Assembly: GCA_964618975.1 (NCBI GenBank) | Contig: CAZUDI010000014.1 | Span: 1 to 64,000, forward strand | Reading direction: 5' to 3' | Length of the DNA: 64,000 nucleotides | From: CAZUDI01 sp964618975 | Lineage (GTDB): Bacteria; Desulfobacterota; Desulfomonilia; UBA1062 | Part shown: positions 25,120-34,184 of the stretch, piece by piece | How positions within the stretch are numbered: the first letter of the stretch is position 1 | Layout: the number at the start of each line of letters is the position of its first letter | Notes under the pieces: generated by a model | The model's input: the letters and a program-made list of their open reading frames with translations, nothing else | Database searches by the model: none | What the model was told of the DNA's origin: nothing | Program-made: the position numbers and the translations under genes

Positions 25120-25635
25120 CTATCTCTCCCCTTCTTCTTTCCTGAGCGACAGAGTAACCTCTCTGGTATTGACGCGGCCCATATAGTCCTTGAAATGCTG
25201 TTTCACGACCATGCCCTCCCGCGAGATGCGGGTGACGATGCCCGAGTTCTCGCCCAGGAGCATGCCCTCGGTGATGATGAAGCCCATGCCCGAGGAGTCC
25301 TGGATGAGGGCCCGGTTCTGTTTGCCCCAGATGATGCCCACCATCTCGATCTGAGAGAGGGTGAGCTTCTGCAATGGGCTCAGTGTCTCCTGGCGCTGCC
25401 CCTGTATCTCGGGGATGCTCAACTCGAAGGGCTGAAACGGGTCCCTGACCCCGGAGACCACGTAGCGTTGGACCTGCTGCTGCTCTTCGACGAGCACTGG
25501 TTTGACCTGCGGGGCCTTTTTCACCACCGCGGGCACCGGGGGAGCGGCCTGTTCGCGGGAGTCGCCTTTCCCACCCGAGCAGGCGAAGAGTCCCGCGGCG
25601 CACGTGATGAGCAGGATGGAGAAGAGTCTCTTCAT
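25120..25635 (-). CDS. pilP: Type IV pilus assembly lipoprotein PilP
   Basis: Inner-membrane lipoprotein that links PilN/PilO to the secretin PilQ. The 171-residue precursor has a signal peptide ending in the lipobox LFAC (Cys19), a proline-rich linker, and the PilP beta domain from RYVVSGVRDPFQPF to the end (motif LTLSQIEMVGIIWGKQNRALIQ abbreviated: LTLSQIEMVGIIW). It overlaps pilO by four bases. Confidence 0.93.
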   Translation of the reverse strand: MKRLFSILLITCAAGLFACSGGKGDSREQAAPPVPAVVKKAPQVKPVLVEEQQQVQRYVVSGVRDPFQPFELSIPEIQGQRQETLSPLQKLTLSQIEMVGIIWGKQNRALIQDSSGMGFIITEGMLLGENSGIVTRISREGMVVKQHFKDYMGRVNTREVTLSLRKEEGER

Positions 25636-26210
25636 TGTGTCGCCTCCTCGATGAATTTGTAGGTGGTCGCATTGCAGGTGGTGCTGATGACCATCTCTCC
25701 GCCGATGTCCTTTTTGGGGGAGCTCATGATGACGTTAGAGATATTCACGATGCGCGGCATTTTGGAGACCCGGTCAAAAAAGAGCACTGTATCTTTGTAC
25801 TTGCCTTGAATGCGGATGTCCACCGGAATCTCGGCATAGAAGTTCTTCTTTACCTCGGCCTTGGGCCGGAAGAGCTGAAATTCCAGTCCGGAGGCCTTGC
25901 CCAGGGCGGAGATATTCTCCAGCAGGGAGGGGATCTCACTCTTGTCCGGCAGCTGTTTGAGGGCCACGATGAGTTTGCGGCGGGTCTCCTCGAGCTCGGC
26001 CTCGTACTTGGGCTTTTCCTTCACGATTTCCCTCTTGGCGCTGAGTTCGGCCTTGAGTTTGTTCAGCTGTGGTTCCATGACCCGGATCTCGGAGATGACG
26101 GGTTTGTAGAAGAACTGCCAGTACAGCCCGCCGATGCCCCCGAGGATCAGGACGAGGATCAGGACCTTGATGTATACCTTTTGTCTGAGGATGGTATCGA
26201 TGATATTCAT
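25632..26210 (-). CDS. pilO: Type IV pilus inner-membrane component PilO
   Basis: Alignment-complex protein that pairs with PilN in the inner membrane. The 192-residue protein has a short cytoplasmic N-terminus, one TM helix (about residues 14-33), a coiled coil (LNKLKAELSAKREIVKEK) and a ferredoxin-like periplasmic domain (VDIRIQGKYKDTVLFFD). The start at 26210 is chosen because it overlaps the pilN stop by four bases (ATGA); the longer frame is less likely. Confidence 0.93.
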   Translation of the reverse strand: MNIIDTILRQKVYIKVLILVLILGGIGGLYWQFFYKPVISEIRVMEPQLNKLKAELSAKREIVKEKPKYEAELEETRRKLIVALKQLPDKSEIPSLLENISALGKASGLEFQLFRPKAEVKKNFYAEIPVDIRIQGKYKDTVLFFDRVSKMPRIVNISNVIMSSPKKDIGGEMVISTTCNATTYKFIEEATQ

Positions 26211-26755
26211 TGCGCACCGCCTTGAGGGGAAAGGTTGACCGAGCACTTGATGGTGAACTTGTGGTTCGATCCCTCCTGCTGGGCGAGCACCAGGTCGACA
26301 TTGGTGAAGTAGGGCGAGAGCTGGAGCTGCTTCATGAAGGTTGCGATCGTGGGGTTGTCGACGGCATGCCCCTCGAGGACCAGATTGGCACCGCTGTTGT
26401 TGAGGGTCTTGATCCAGGCCTTCTCGGGGATAATGAGGCTGAGCTGATCGAGCATTTCCACCTGACCGGTCTTTTTGGTGTTCAGGCTGCGGATGATCTC
26501 GAGTTTTTTGTCCAGCTCCTGTTTGCGTTTCTTGAATTCCTCGATCTCACCGGCAATGGCGGTGAGCTTCGTGATCTCGAGCTTGGTCTGGGTGATCTCG
26601 CGTTGGAGCATCTCTTTCTGGCGTTTCACCGAGCCCTGATAAAAGCCGAGGCCGATCACCACCAGGAGGATGCAGAGCACCAGGAAGGTCGAGTGCTCGA
26701 TCAGGGCCTTGCGCCTCAGCTCGGCCTTAATGGGCAGTAAATTGATATTTACCAT
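26207..26755 (-). CDS. pilN: Type IV pilus inner-membrane component PilN
   Basis: Connects cytoplasmic PilM to periplasmic PilO. The 182-residue protein begins MVNINLLPIKAE, the conserved INLLP motif that binds PilM, followed by a TM helix (about 23-42), a long coiled coil and a small alpha/beta periplasmic domain. It overlaps the pilM stop by seven bases. Confidence 0.95.
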   Translation of the reverse strand: MVNINLLPIKAELRRKALIEHSTFLVLCILLVVIGLGFYQGSVKRQKEMLQREITQTKLEITKLTAIAGEIEEFKKRKQELDKKLEIIRSLNTKKTGQVEMLDQLSLIIPEKAWIKTLNNSGANLVLEGHAVDNPTIATFMKQLQLSPYFTNVDLVLAQQEGSNHKFTIKCSVNLSPQGGAQ

Positions 26756-27807
26756 TTGTAGTCCGCCCTCCTTAACGCCAGGCCCACCGCCACTGCCATC
26801 TGCGGGGCTATGTAGGCCATGTATTCGGGGTCAAAAACCTTCTCATCCCAGGTGATATTGTTGAAGGGGTTGATTTTTTCCACCGGGATCTCGGTATGCT
26901 TTTCCAGCAGGGCGACCATGCCGGGGATCAGGCAGGACCCGCCGCTGAGATAGATGCGCTCGATCTCCTCATTGACCATGGTGGAAAGGAAGAAATCCAG
27001 GGTCCGGCGGATTTCCTGGACATAGGTTTCGCAGGCCATCTTGAAGATGTAGTTGATCCTCTCCAGGTCGATGCCCTCGATATCGGCCCCGCTCTTGATG
27101 TTTTCGGCGCGCTCGTAGCTGACCCCCAGTTCGCGCTGGATGCGTTCGGTGAGTTGGCGCCCGCCCATGGAGATGTCACGAGCGAATACCGACATGCCAT
27201 CCTTGATCACGTTGATATTGATCATGGAGGCCCCCACATCCACCAGGGAGACGATGGCTTCGGGGGCGTCCGGATAATTGGCCTGATACATGGTTTCGAG
27301 GGCGAAGACATCCACATCCACCACCATGGGCTTCAGTCCGGCGTTGCGGATGGCCGAGGCATAGTCGTCCACCATGTCCTTTTTGGAGGCCACGAAGAGG
27401 ACATCCATCATGTCCGAGCGTTCGAGGCTCTCGCCCAGGATATAGGAATCGAGATAGACATCGTTGATGTCGAAGGGGATGTATTGCTCGGCCTCGAGCA
27501 TCAGGGACTGCTCCAGCTCGTTTTCGGTCATGAGCGGCAGCTCGGCCTTTTTCACGATGACCGAATGTCCGGAGATGGAGGTCGCGGCACCCCGGACACG
27601 TACCTTCAGATTTTCCCTGAGATTCTTGATCGTGTCGACCACGGTCTCGGAATCCATGATGTCCTTGTCCACGATGCACTCGGAGGGCACCATCCCGAGC
27701 CCCAGGGCCTTGAGCTCGTAACCGCCTCTGGTCTTGGCGAGGTCCACCATCTTGATCGAGTGTGAACCGATATCCAGCCCCAACAGTGTCTTTTTTTCAA
27801 ACAGCAT
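26749..27807 (-). CDS. pilM: Type IV pilus actin-like ATPase PilM
   Basis: Cytoplasmic actin-fold protein that forms a ring under the pilus machine and binds the N-terminus of PilN. The 352-residue protein shows the phosphate-1 motif LLGLDIGSHSIK, the phosphate-2 region SLVDVGASMININ and the adenosine motif YLSGGSCLIPGM. It follows the FtsB-like gene by 15 bases, so both are probably co-transcribed. Confidence 0.95.
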   Translation of the reverse strand: MLFEKKTLLGLDIGSHSIKMVDLAKTRGGYELKALGLGMVPSECIVDKDIMDSETVVDTIKNLRENLKVRVRGAATSISGHSVIVKKAELPLMTENELEQSLMLEAEQYIPFDINDVYLDSYILGESLERSDMMDVLFVASKKDMVDDYASAIRNAGLKPMVVDVDVFALETMYQANYPDAPEAIVSLVDVGASMININVIKDGMSVFARDISMGGRQLTERIQRELGVSYERAENIKSGADIEGIDLERINYIFKMACETYVQEIRRTLDFFLSTMVNEEIERIYLSGGSCLIPGMVALLEKHTEIPVEKINPFNNITWDEKVFDPEYMAYIAPQMAVAVGLALRRADYKW

Positions 27808-27822
27808 CTTAACACCCCACTG

Positions 27823-28119
27823 TCATTTCGTTTTGCTCTTGAATACGATAATGGTGTCTCCGGGACGCACCATATTCATTTCTTTGATGATTACATGCTC
27901 TATGTATGCCAAATTTTCCCTTAAGAGGTGCGCCTCCTGTGCAAGTGTATAATTTTTCTGCCGTAATGAATTGTTCTGTTCCGTCAGGGTATTCAGCTCC
28001 TGGTGCAGGTGATGCACCTTGATCAGCCCCTTTTCGCCCGGGAGGGTATAGGCCAGGGTGAGGAAAAGGGCCATGACCGTTCCAATGATAAGGGCACGTG
28101 ATATCGTCATTGCTCCCAT
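27823..28119 (-). CDS. FtsB/DivIC-like septum-formation-initiator family protein
   Basis: A 98-residue bitopic protein: a short N-terminus, one TM helix (about residues 8-26, ALIIGTVMALFLTLAYTL), a coiled coil (residues 35-75, HHLHQELNTLTEQNNSLRQK) and a tail MVRPGDTIIVF. This matches the FtsB/DivIC layout and length. Its position at the head of the pilus operon could mean a pilus-related role, but the sequence favours the division family. The start may be 28119 or 28110; neither has an ideal ribosome site. Confidence 0.7.
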   Translation of the reverse strand: MGAMTISRALIIGTVMALFLTLAYTLPGEKGLIKVHHLHQELNTLTEQNNSLRQKNYTLAQEAHLLRENLAYIEHVIIKEMNMVRPGDTIIVFKSKTK

Positions 28120-28339
28120 TATATCCTAATATAGCCGTTCTTTCAGTAATAATACACGTCTGACGGGACATAGCCATTCTATCGGGAACGCCCAAAAAAA
28201 TCTTTAACTAAAATGTCCGTATAAAGCGGGCTTGCAGGCCGCTGGGTTCGATTTCGTAATGCCCTGGTAACGGCGGTTGCATTCTTCGCTCTAACGCCTC
28301 CCTTTTGCGGGGGCCTCCACGGGTCTCCGGGCCTTTGCT

Positions 28340-28993
28340 TCAGCGGAACCAGCGGTGATGCACCCCGCAGCCCACCCCCAGGAGGAAGCCGCCGATATGG
28401 GAGAACCAGGCCACACCGCTGGCCTGGCCGATACTCAGGTATCCGTTGGCGCCCTGCAGGGCAAACCAGCCCAGAATGAAGATCAGCGAGGGGACCTCGA
28501 CAACCCTGATGATGAAAAGCAGCGGCAGGATGGTGACAATGCGGGCCCGGGGATAGAAGACGAGATAGGCCCCGATGACGGCGGCGATGGCACCCGAGGC
28601 GCCCACCACGGGCACGGGTGAGTGCGGCTGCATGACGGTATGGGCATAGAAGGCCACCGGTATGCTTAAGAGGTAGAAGAGCGCGAAGCGCGGCCTCCCG
28701 AAGGCCCCCTCCACGGCCGGGCCGAATACGAAGAGGAAGAGCAGGTTGCCCATAAGGTGGACCCAGCCCGCGTGCATGAAGCCCGCGACCAGGATGGAGC
28801 GGTGCAGGCTGAAGAAACCGCCTGTTCCCGCGGTGAGGTAGAGATACAGGTCGTGCGGGCTGACGCTGAAGCTCCTTAAGAAGCGCTCCCCCTGGTGAAT
28901 CTCGGCCATGAACACGGCCAGGTTCACCAGGATCAGAGCGACACTCACCGGGGCCAGCCCCCGGGATGACTGGTTGTCCCGCACCGGTATCAT
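28340..28993 (-). CDS. Rhomboid-family intramembrane serine protease
   Basis: Cleaves TM helices of substrate proteins within the membrane. The 217-residue protein has six or seven predicted TM helices, the HAGWVHLMGN motif (His and Asn of the oxyanion region), the catalytic Ser in GASGAIAA and the catalytic His in FSHIGGFLLG. There is no N-terminal zinc finger or C-terminal extension. Substrate unknown. It stands alone; 220 bases separate it from the FtsB-like gene and show no clear element. Confidence 0.92.
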   Translation of the reverse strand: MIPVRDNQSSRGLAPVSVALILVNLAVFMAEIHQGERFLRSFSVSPHDLYLYLTAGTGGFFSLHRSILVAGFMHAGWVHLMGNLLFLFVFGPAVEGAFGRPRFALFYLLSIPVAFYAHTVMQPHSPVPVVGASGAIAAVIGAYLVFYPRARIVTILPLLFIIRVVEVPSLIFILGWFALQGANGYLSIGQASGVAWFSHIGGFLLGVGCGVHHRWFR

Positions 28994-29053
28994 GGGCGCC
29001 TGCGTGCGGTGCCCGGCGCGGCCGCCCGCTTTGCCAGTCCGCTCACCCGGCCC

Positions 29054-29395
29054 TCAGCCCTCATCCACGGCGGGGATCATACATAAAAAGACCAGGCCGT
29101 CTTCGCCGGCTTTGATCTGGTGCAGTGACTCACAGGGGATGAAGACCGCCATGTCCTCGGCCAGGCCGGTTTCCTCTCCGTCCACGAACACCGTGCCCGC
29201 CCCCGCGAGGACATAGATCTCGTGTTCCCAGGCATGTGAATGCCGCGGGGTGCTGCCCCCGGGAGACACCGTGAAACGCCGCAGATAGAACGAGGGTGCC
29301 CCGTGGTCCCGGCCGATCAGGGTCCGCTTGCCCACGCCTGTGGCCCCCGGCATGTTGACGATCTCCTCGATCCGGCTGTAGTGATGTGCCACCAT
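29054..29395 (-). CDS. Cupin-domain protein
   Basis: A 113-residue single-domain cupin. Motif 1 is HSHAWEHEIYVLAGAG with two His and one Glu metal ligands, and motif 2 follows with PCESLHQIK (fourth ligand His). Small stand-alone cupins of this type bind a divalent metal and serve as sensors or small-molecule enzymes; the exact role is unknown. ATG 29395 follows AAAAGGAGG. It is divergent from the DUF2905 gene. Confidence 0.85.
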   Translation of the reverse strand: MVAHHYSRIEEIVNMPGATGVGKRTLIGRDHGAPSFYLRRFTVSPGGSTPRHSHAWEHEIYVLAGAGTVFVDGEETGLAEDMAVFIPCESLHQIKAGEDGLVFLCMIPAVDEG

Positions 29396-29515
29396 GGACG
29401 CCTCCTTTTCGGGGGCCCATCTGCCCCCCCGTGCATGTATGCTGACTAGCACGATGCCGGCCGGGGAGCAAGATGCCTCTCCGCCACAGCCAAGCGCGAG
29501 CGGGTATTTTCCTGG

Positions 29516-29544
29516 TTGAGCCCGGGGCGGTTTTGCCCTATACA
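29516..29544 (+). promoter_or_regulatory. Sigma-70-like promoter directly before the DUF2905 gene
   Basis: TTGAGC (29516-29521), a 17-base spacer and TATACA (29539-29544). The predicted transcription start falls at about 29551, two bases before ATG 29553, so the message may be leaderless. Confidence 0.55.
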
Positions 29545-29552
29545 GGGCAGAC

Positions 29553-29765
29553 ATGCGACACCCTGCACCCGTACTCATCCGGATGGGCCTCCCGATCGCC
29601 GGCGCCGTGCCGTATGGCGGCGGGGCCTGCCCATGGTTCGGCCGCCTTCCGGGGGATATCCGTCTGGAGCGCCCTGGCGGCCTCCCTGTCCTGCCTCTGA
29701 GTTCCTGTGCCCTGATCAGCGTGGTGCTCACCCTGATCGTGATCTGCGGGAGAATCCTGCGTTAG
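29553..29765 (+). CDS. DUF2905 small membrane protein
   Basis: A 70-residue protein with the DUF2905 hallmark WFGRLPGDIRLER followed by one TM helix (SCALISVVLTLIVICG), plus an N-terminal hydrophobic stretch. The family is widespread and uncharacterised. The start could be 29553 or 29583 (MGLPIAG). It is 12 bases upstream of the radical SAM gene and probably co-transcribed with it. Confidence 0.75.
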   Translation: MRHPAPVLIRMGLPIAGAVPYGGGACPWFGRLPGDIRLERPGGLPVLPLSSCALISVVLTLIVICGRILR

Positions 29766-29776
29766 GCGGTTTTACT

Positions 29777-31030
29777 ATGATCGATCACTTCATCGGCTGG
29801 TTCCTGCGCCACAAGGCCCGGGACTATCTCGCCTTCGAGGAGTCCGGGGAGGTTCCCGCGCCGAGGGCGCCTTCACATCCCGTGCATCTCTATGTACACA
29901 TCCCCTTCTGCACCCGGCTGTGTCCCTACTGCTCCTTCCACCGCGTGGCCTTCAGCGAACCCCTGGCGCGGGCGTACTTCGCCGCGCTCAGACGGGAACT
30001 CGAGCTCTATGCCGGACGTGGGTTCTCCGTCTCCGGCGTCTATATCGGCGGCGGCACACCGACCATCCTCATGGACGAGCTGCTCATGACCCTCGAGTGT
30101 ATCCAGGGCCTCTTCTCCCCGCAGGAGATCTCGGTGGAGACCAACCCCGACCGGCTGGAGCCCGGGGTGCTCGCCTCCCTGGCACAGGCCGGGGTCAAGC
30201 GGGTCTCCGTGGGGGTGCAGACCTTCGACGATGATTTGCTGCGCCTGATCGGGCGCTACGAGAAGTACGGCAGTGGCTTAGCGATCAAGGAACGCCTGGC
30301 TACTGCGCGCGGGATCGTGGACACCCTGAACGTGGATATGATCTTCAATTTCCCGGCCCAGCACGCCGACATGCTGGAGGCCGATCTGGACGTGCTGGAG
30401 GAGATCGGACCCGATCAGATCACCTTCTATCCCCTCATGGTCTCCGATGCCACCCGGCGCAACATGGACGCCCTCATGGGGGCCCCGGACCCGCGGCAGG
30501 AGCGGCACTTCTTCCGCCGGATTACCCGCCGGCTGGAGCGCTCCTACGAGTCCTCCTCGGCCTGGTGCTTCTCGCGCAAGGGCACGCGTATGATCGATGA
30601 ATACATCGTGTCCGCCGACGAGTACGTCGGCGCGGGCAGTGGCGCCTTCGGCCTGGTGGAGGGCGCCATCTACGCCAATACCTTCTCCCTGGACGGGTAT
30701 GTCCGCGCGCTCGGTAAGGGGGAGTTGCCCCTGCAGGCCCGCAAGCTCTTCTCGCGCCGCGAGTTGGCGCGCTACAGCTTTCTCATGGAGCTCTTCGGCC
30801 TCGAACTCGATCGTCGGGCCTTCAAGGCGCGTTTCGGCCGCGACGTCCTGAGTCTCTTGGGGCCGGAATGCCTGTTCTTCTGGCTCATGGACGGTCTGCG
30901 TCTTAAGGGCGACACCCTCCGCCTCACCGAGGCCGGGAGGTATTACTGGGTGATCATGATGCGGGAATTCTTCATCGGGGTGGATAATTTCCGTGACCTG
31001 AGCCGGCGCGCCGCGGGTATCGAAACCTGA
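29777..31030 (+). CDS. HemN/HemW-like radical SAM protein
   Basis: Cytoplasmic radical S-adenosylmethionine enzyme of 417 residues. The cluster motif CTRLCPYC (Cx3Cx2C) lies near residue 45, preceded by LYVHIPFC and followed by GGGTPT and ETNPD, the coproporphyrinogen III oxidase-family pattern; a HemN C-terminal-like domain follows. True oxygen-independent HemN carries extra active-site residues that I cannot confirm, and HemW-type haem chaperones share this core, so the function stays at family level. ATG 29777 lacks a strong ribosome site, which suggests coupling to the DUF2905 gene. Confidence 0.85.
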   Translation: MIDHFIGWFLRHKARDYLAFEESGEVPAPRAPSHPVHLYVHIPFCTRLCPYCSFHRVAFSEPLARAYFAALRRELELYAGRGFSVSGVYIGGGTPTILMDELLMTLECIQGLFSPQEISVETNPDRLEPGVLASLAQAGVKRVSVGVQTFDDDLLRLIGRYEKYGSGLAIKERLATARGIVDTLNVDMIFNFPAQHADMLEADLDVLEEIGPDQITFYPLMVSDATRRNMDALMGAPDPRQERHFFRRITRRLERSYESSSAWCFSRKGTRMIDEYIVSADEYVGAGSGAFGLVEGAIYANTFSLDGYVRALGKGELPLQARKLFSRRELARYSFLMELFGLELDRRAFKARFGRDVLSLLGPECLFFWLMDGLRLKGDTLRLTEAGRYYWVIMMREFFIGVDNFRDLSRRAAGIET

Positions 31031-31035
31031 GCGTC

Positions 31036-31104
31036 GGGCGCCGGTGACCTGCACTCAGGTGTGTTGTGGACGATTGTCCCCAGCGCATCTGTCTGCCGGC
31101 GCCC
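31036..31104. terminator. Inverted repeat between convergent radical SAM and dnaA genes
   Basis: GGGCGCCGG (31036-31044) pairs with CCGGCGCCC (31096-31104). A smaller ACCTG/CAGGT hairpin sits between them. No T-run is seen; a bidirectional terminator is inferred from the convergent position. Confidence 0.35.
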
Positions 31105-31137
31105 CCCGGAGGGCTCGCCAGGTGGGCGTATCACCCC

Positions 31138-32502
31138 TCAGGCGACCTGGCTGTCGATCTTTTCGATGAGAAAGTCGATCTCGCGCTTGACCTTGGTATT
31201 GTTCTGGTACTGCTCGTCGATGACCTCCAGGGAGTGTATGACGGAGGAGTGCCGGCGGCCGAAGGCCTGGCCGATGACCTGCAGGGATTCGCGCGTATAA
31301 CGGCGGCAGAGGAAGATGGCCACCTGCCGCGGGTAGACGACCTCCCGCTTGCGCGAGCTCGAGATCATGGTCTCCCGGGTGATGCCGAAATTGGTGGCCA
31401 CGAAGTCCTGGATATAGTCGATGTTGATGCGCGTCTGTTTCTCCAGGGAGCCCTCGAGGAGTTCTTTTGCGAGATCCAGGGTGATCTCGCGCTTCATGAG
31501 GGAGCTCATGGCCATGATGGTGAGCACGGCGCTCTCCAGTTCCCGCACGCTGGAGCGGATGTTGGTGCTGATGAATTCCACCACGTCGTCGTGGAGCTCG
31601 ATGCCGCCCTTGCGGGCCTTGTGACGCACGATGTCGGCGCGGGTCTTGCGGTCGGGGCGTTTGATGTTGATGACCAGTCCGGATGAGAAGCGCGACTTGA
31701 GGCCGTTGTCGATCTGCGGCATGGAGGTGGGCGGGCGGAACCCGGAGAGGATCACCTGTTTGCCGGAACTGATGAGGTCATCCAGGACACAGCACAGCTC
31801 CATCTGGGTCTTTTCCTTATTCTTGAACAGGTGCACGTCGTCGATGAAGAAGATGTCCATCTTGGCACTGGTGTAGTTGGACTTGAAGCGGTCCATGCAG
31901 TTGTTGCGCACGGCATAGACATAGTCCTGGGAAAAGTCGCTGGCCGTGGTGTAGAGCACGCGCAAATCCTTGGAGAGCCTGAGGGCCTGGTTGCCGATGG
32001 CGTGCGAGATGTGGCTCTTGCCGAGCCCGATATCGGAATAGAAATAGAGCGGGTTGTACTGGCTGTAGACCTCGTCGGACACGGCCTTGGCCGCCTCGTA
32101 CGCGAAGGCGTTGCATTTGCCCACCACGAATTCATCGAAGGTGAACTTGGGGTTCAGGCGGTTGGGCGCTGCGGTCGCATGCGGCGGGAGATACATCTGC
32201 ACCGGTTTCTTCTCGGGAACGACAGGCATGTTCCGCACCTCGTCGCGCACCACCTTGCGCGCATTGACCCAGAACTCCACATCTACCTTGCGCTGCAGGG
32301 AATCACAGATGCTGTGCGTGATGAGATCCTGATACTGGCGACTGATGTATTTCTGGGAGAAGAGACTGGGACAGTAAACGATTACCCCCTCATCCTGCAG
32401 AACGATCTCGATCTGTTCCAGCAGTGCCCTTTCCGAGGCTCCCCTTGCCCCAGATAGAATAGAATCCTTAATTGAATTAAAATCTTCCACGCTATCCCCC
32501 AT
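31138..32502 (-). CDS. dnaA: DnaA-type replication initiator AAA+ ATPase (divergent)
   Basis: A 454-residue protein with DnaA layout: domain I (about 1-85), linker, AAA+ domain with SDIGLGKSH (Walker A) and IFFIDDVHLF (Walker B), and C-terminal domain IV for DnaA-box binding. The box-reading motif reads FGRRHSSVIH (Phe414) instead of the usual FGGRDHTTVxH: it is one residue shorter and lacks the conserved Asp. MGDSVEDF (32502) is preferred as start. dnaN and recF are not adjacent and no cluster of DnaA boxes is visible nearby. It could be the main initiator with altered specificity or a paralogue. Confidence 0.88.
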   Translation of the reverse strand: MGDSVEDFNSIKDSILSGARGASERALLEQIEIVLQDEGVIVYCPSLFSQKYISRQYQDLITHSICDSLQRKVDVEFWVNARKVVRDEVRNMPVVPEKKPVQMYLPPHATAAPNRLNPKFTFDEFVVGKCNAFAYEAAKAVSDEVYSQYNPLYFYSDIGLGKSHISHAIGNQALRLSKDLRVLYTTASDFSQDYVYAVRNNCMDRFKSNYTSAKMDIFFIDDVHLFKNKEKTQMELCCVLDDLISSGKQVILSGFRPPTSMPQIDNGLKSRFSSGLVINIKRPDRKTRADIVRHKARKGGIELHDDVVEFISTNIRSSVRELESAVLTIMAMSSLMKREITLDLAKELLEGSLEKQTRINIDYIQDFVATNFGITRETMISSSRKREVVYPRQVAIFLCRRYTRESLQVIGQAFGRRHSSVIHSLEVIDEQYQNNTKVKREIDFLIEKIDSQVA

Positions 32503-32738
32503 CTTATTATGTTCAATGGATCGGATTTCATGCGGCCATATTGTTCCAGTGGCCAGCAAACGTCAAACCCCAATCACGCCGATTACGGGCAGCTGTGTGC
32601 ATTTTAATATTCATCATAATTATCAATCAGTTGATCTAAACATCCCCGTGATTGCAGTCTCCACGGGATATACCGGACCCCCAGGACAGAGCCGGATGAG
32701 ACCTGCGCCTGGGCCTTTGTTGACATTTTGTAGAAAAC

Positions 32739-34178
32739 TCAAAGCTTGCGCAAGCTTACTCTTTCTTCAAAATTTGTGATTTTATGATAGAGGCGCGCAT
32801 ATTCCCCGGCCGAGGCGCTCCAGGAAAAGTCGTTGCCCATGGCGGTGGCGCGCATGGTCGCCAGGAGGTCGGGTTCGCTGCGGTAGAGGGTCAAGGCCCT
32901 CTCCAGCGCCTCATCCAGCGCAGGGCCGTCGGCCTGCCGGACCCTGATGCCGCAGGGGTGCGCCCCTTCTCCGAGGGCCATGACCGTGTCCTTGAGCCCG
33001 CCCACTGGGGTGATGATGGGCAGGGTCCCGTAGCGCAGGCTGATCATCTGGTTGAGCCCGCAGGGCTCGAAGCGCGACGGCATGAGAAAGAAATCCGCGC
33101 CGGCCTCGATGAGGTGGGCCAGGGCCTCGTCGAAGCCGACCTTCACCCCCAGTCGGCCCGCATGCCTCCGGGCGGCTCCGGCCAGGGCCTGCTCGAGGCT
33201 GTGGTCCCCGCTGCCCAGGATAACGAGCTGGGCCTCCCGTGCGAGCAACTCGTCGGTACAGGCCAGCACGAGATCGACCCCCTTCTGCTCCACGAGCCGG
33301 CTGATCATGCCGAACAGGGGGGTATCCGGGCTCTGAACGAGACCCATGCGGACCTGCAGGGCCTCTTTGCCGGCGGCCTTGCCCGCAAGGTCGCCGGCGT
33401 GGAAGGGGCGGGGGAGGTGTCGGTCGGTGGCGGGGTCCCAGACGGACGTGTCGATGCCGTTGATGATCCCGGCCAGTTTGGGCGAGACCGCACGCATGAG
33501 ACCCTCCAGTCCGCACCCGAAGGCGGGGGTCTGGATCTCGGCGGCATAGGTGGGGCTCACGGTGCTCACCAGGTCAGAGAAGACGATACCGGCCTTCATG
33601 ACATTGATGTTCCCGTAGAACTCCAGGATTTCCGGCGTGAAGAAGGCCTCGGGCAGCAGCAGGAGCGGCCATAAGGAGGCCTCGAAGATACCCTGATAGG
33701 CGAGGTTATGGATGGTGAAGAGACAGGGTGTCTGCTCTTGTCCCAGGGCCTTGAGGTAGGCGGGGATCAGGGCGGTCTGCCAGTCGTTGCAGTGGATGAG
33801 GTCCACATCCGGAATGATCCTCAGCAGTTCGATGCAGGCGCGTGCAAAGAAGGCAAAGCGTTCGAGATTGTCGGGATAATCGCGGGAGGCGTAGGAGTAG
33901 AGGCCCTCCCGGCGGAAGTAATCGTCGTTTTCGATGAAGAAGACCTCTCCGCTTTTGAGGATCCGACCGGAGCTGATGCCCGCGCCCGTGGGGAAGGAGA
34001 AGTCCGCCACCGGCTGCAGGGAGGCGGCCTGGAGGTCCATGGACTTGTACAGGGGCATGACCGACAGGCATTCCAGGCCGCCCTGCCTGAGGGCCTCCGG
34101 CAGGGCGGCACTGACGTCCGCCAGCCCGCCGCTCTTGGCGAAAGGGGCCATCTCCGGGGTACAGAACAGGACTTTCAT
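32739..34178 (-). CDS. glgA: Glycogen/starch synthase (ADP-glucose type)
   Basis: GT5-family glucosyltransferase that extends alpha-1,4-glucan chains for glycogen storage. The 479-residue protein has the ADP-glucose-binding motif KSGGLADV at residue 15, the acceptor region HCNDWQTALIP, and the C-terminal Rossmann domain with SRFEPCGLNQ and the GTLPIITPVGGLKDTV loop. The start at 34178 lies six bases from the -10 box of its promoter and has no Shine-Dalgarno sequence, so the mRNA may be leaderless. The frame stays open upstream, but only through the antisense of neighbouring genes. Confidence 0.95.
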   Translation of the reverse strand: MKVLFCTPEMAPFAKSGGLADVSAALPEALRQGGLECLSVMPLYKSMDLQAASLQPVADFSFPTGAGISSGRILKSGEVFFIENDDYFRREGLYSYASRDYPDNLERFAFFARACIELLRIIPDVDLIHCNDWQTALIPAYLKALGQEQTPCLFTIHNLAYQGIFEASLWPLLLLPEAFFTPEILEFYGNINVMKAGIVFSDLVSTVSPTYAAEIQTPAFGCGLEGLMRAVSPKLAGIINGIDTSVWDPATDRHLPRPFHAGDLAGKAAGKEALQVRMGLVQSPDTPLFGMISRLVEQKGVDLVLACTDELLAREAQLVILGSGDHSLEQALAGAARRHAGRLGVKVGFDEALAHLIEAGADFFLMPSRFEPCGLNQMISLRYGTLPIITPVGGLKDTVMALGEGAHPCGIRVRQADGPALDEALERALTLYRSEPDLLATMRATAMGNDFSWSASAGEYARLYHKITNFEERVSLRKL

Positions 34179-34184
34179 GGTGAA

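Noticed and set aside
28120..28339. Further copy of the dispersed repeat or a small RNA
   Set aside because: GCGGGCTTGCAGGCCGC at about 28228 looks hairpin-like, but the leader and tail of the repeat family are missing and no promoter/terminator pair frames an RNA.
32503..32738. Possible oriC next to dnaA
   Set aside because: The gap is AT-richer than its surroundings but shows no repeated 9-mers resembling DnaA boxes, and dnaN/gyrB/recF are not adjacent.
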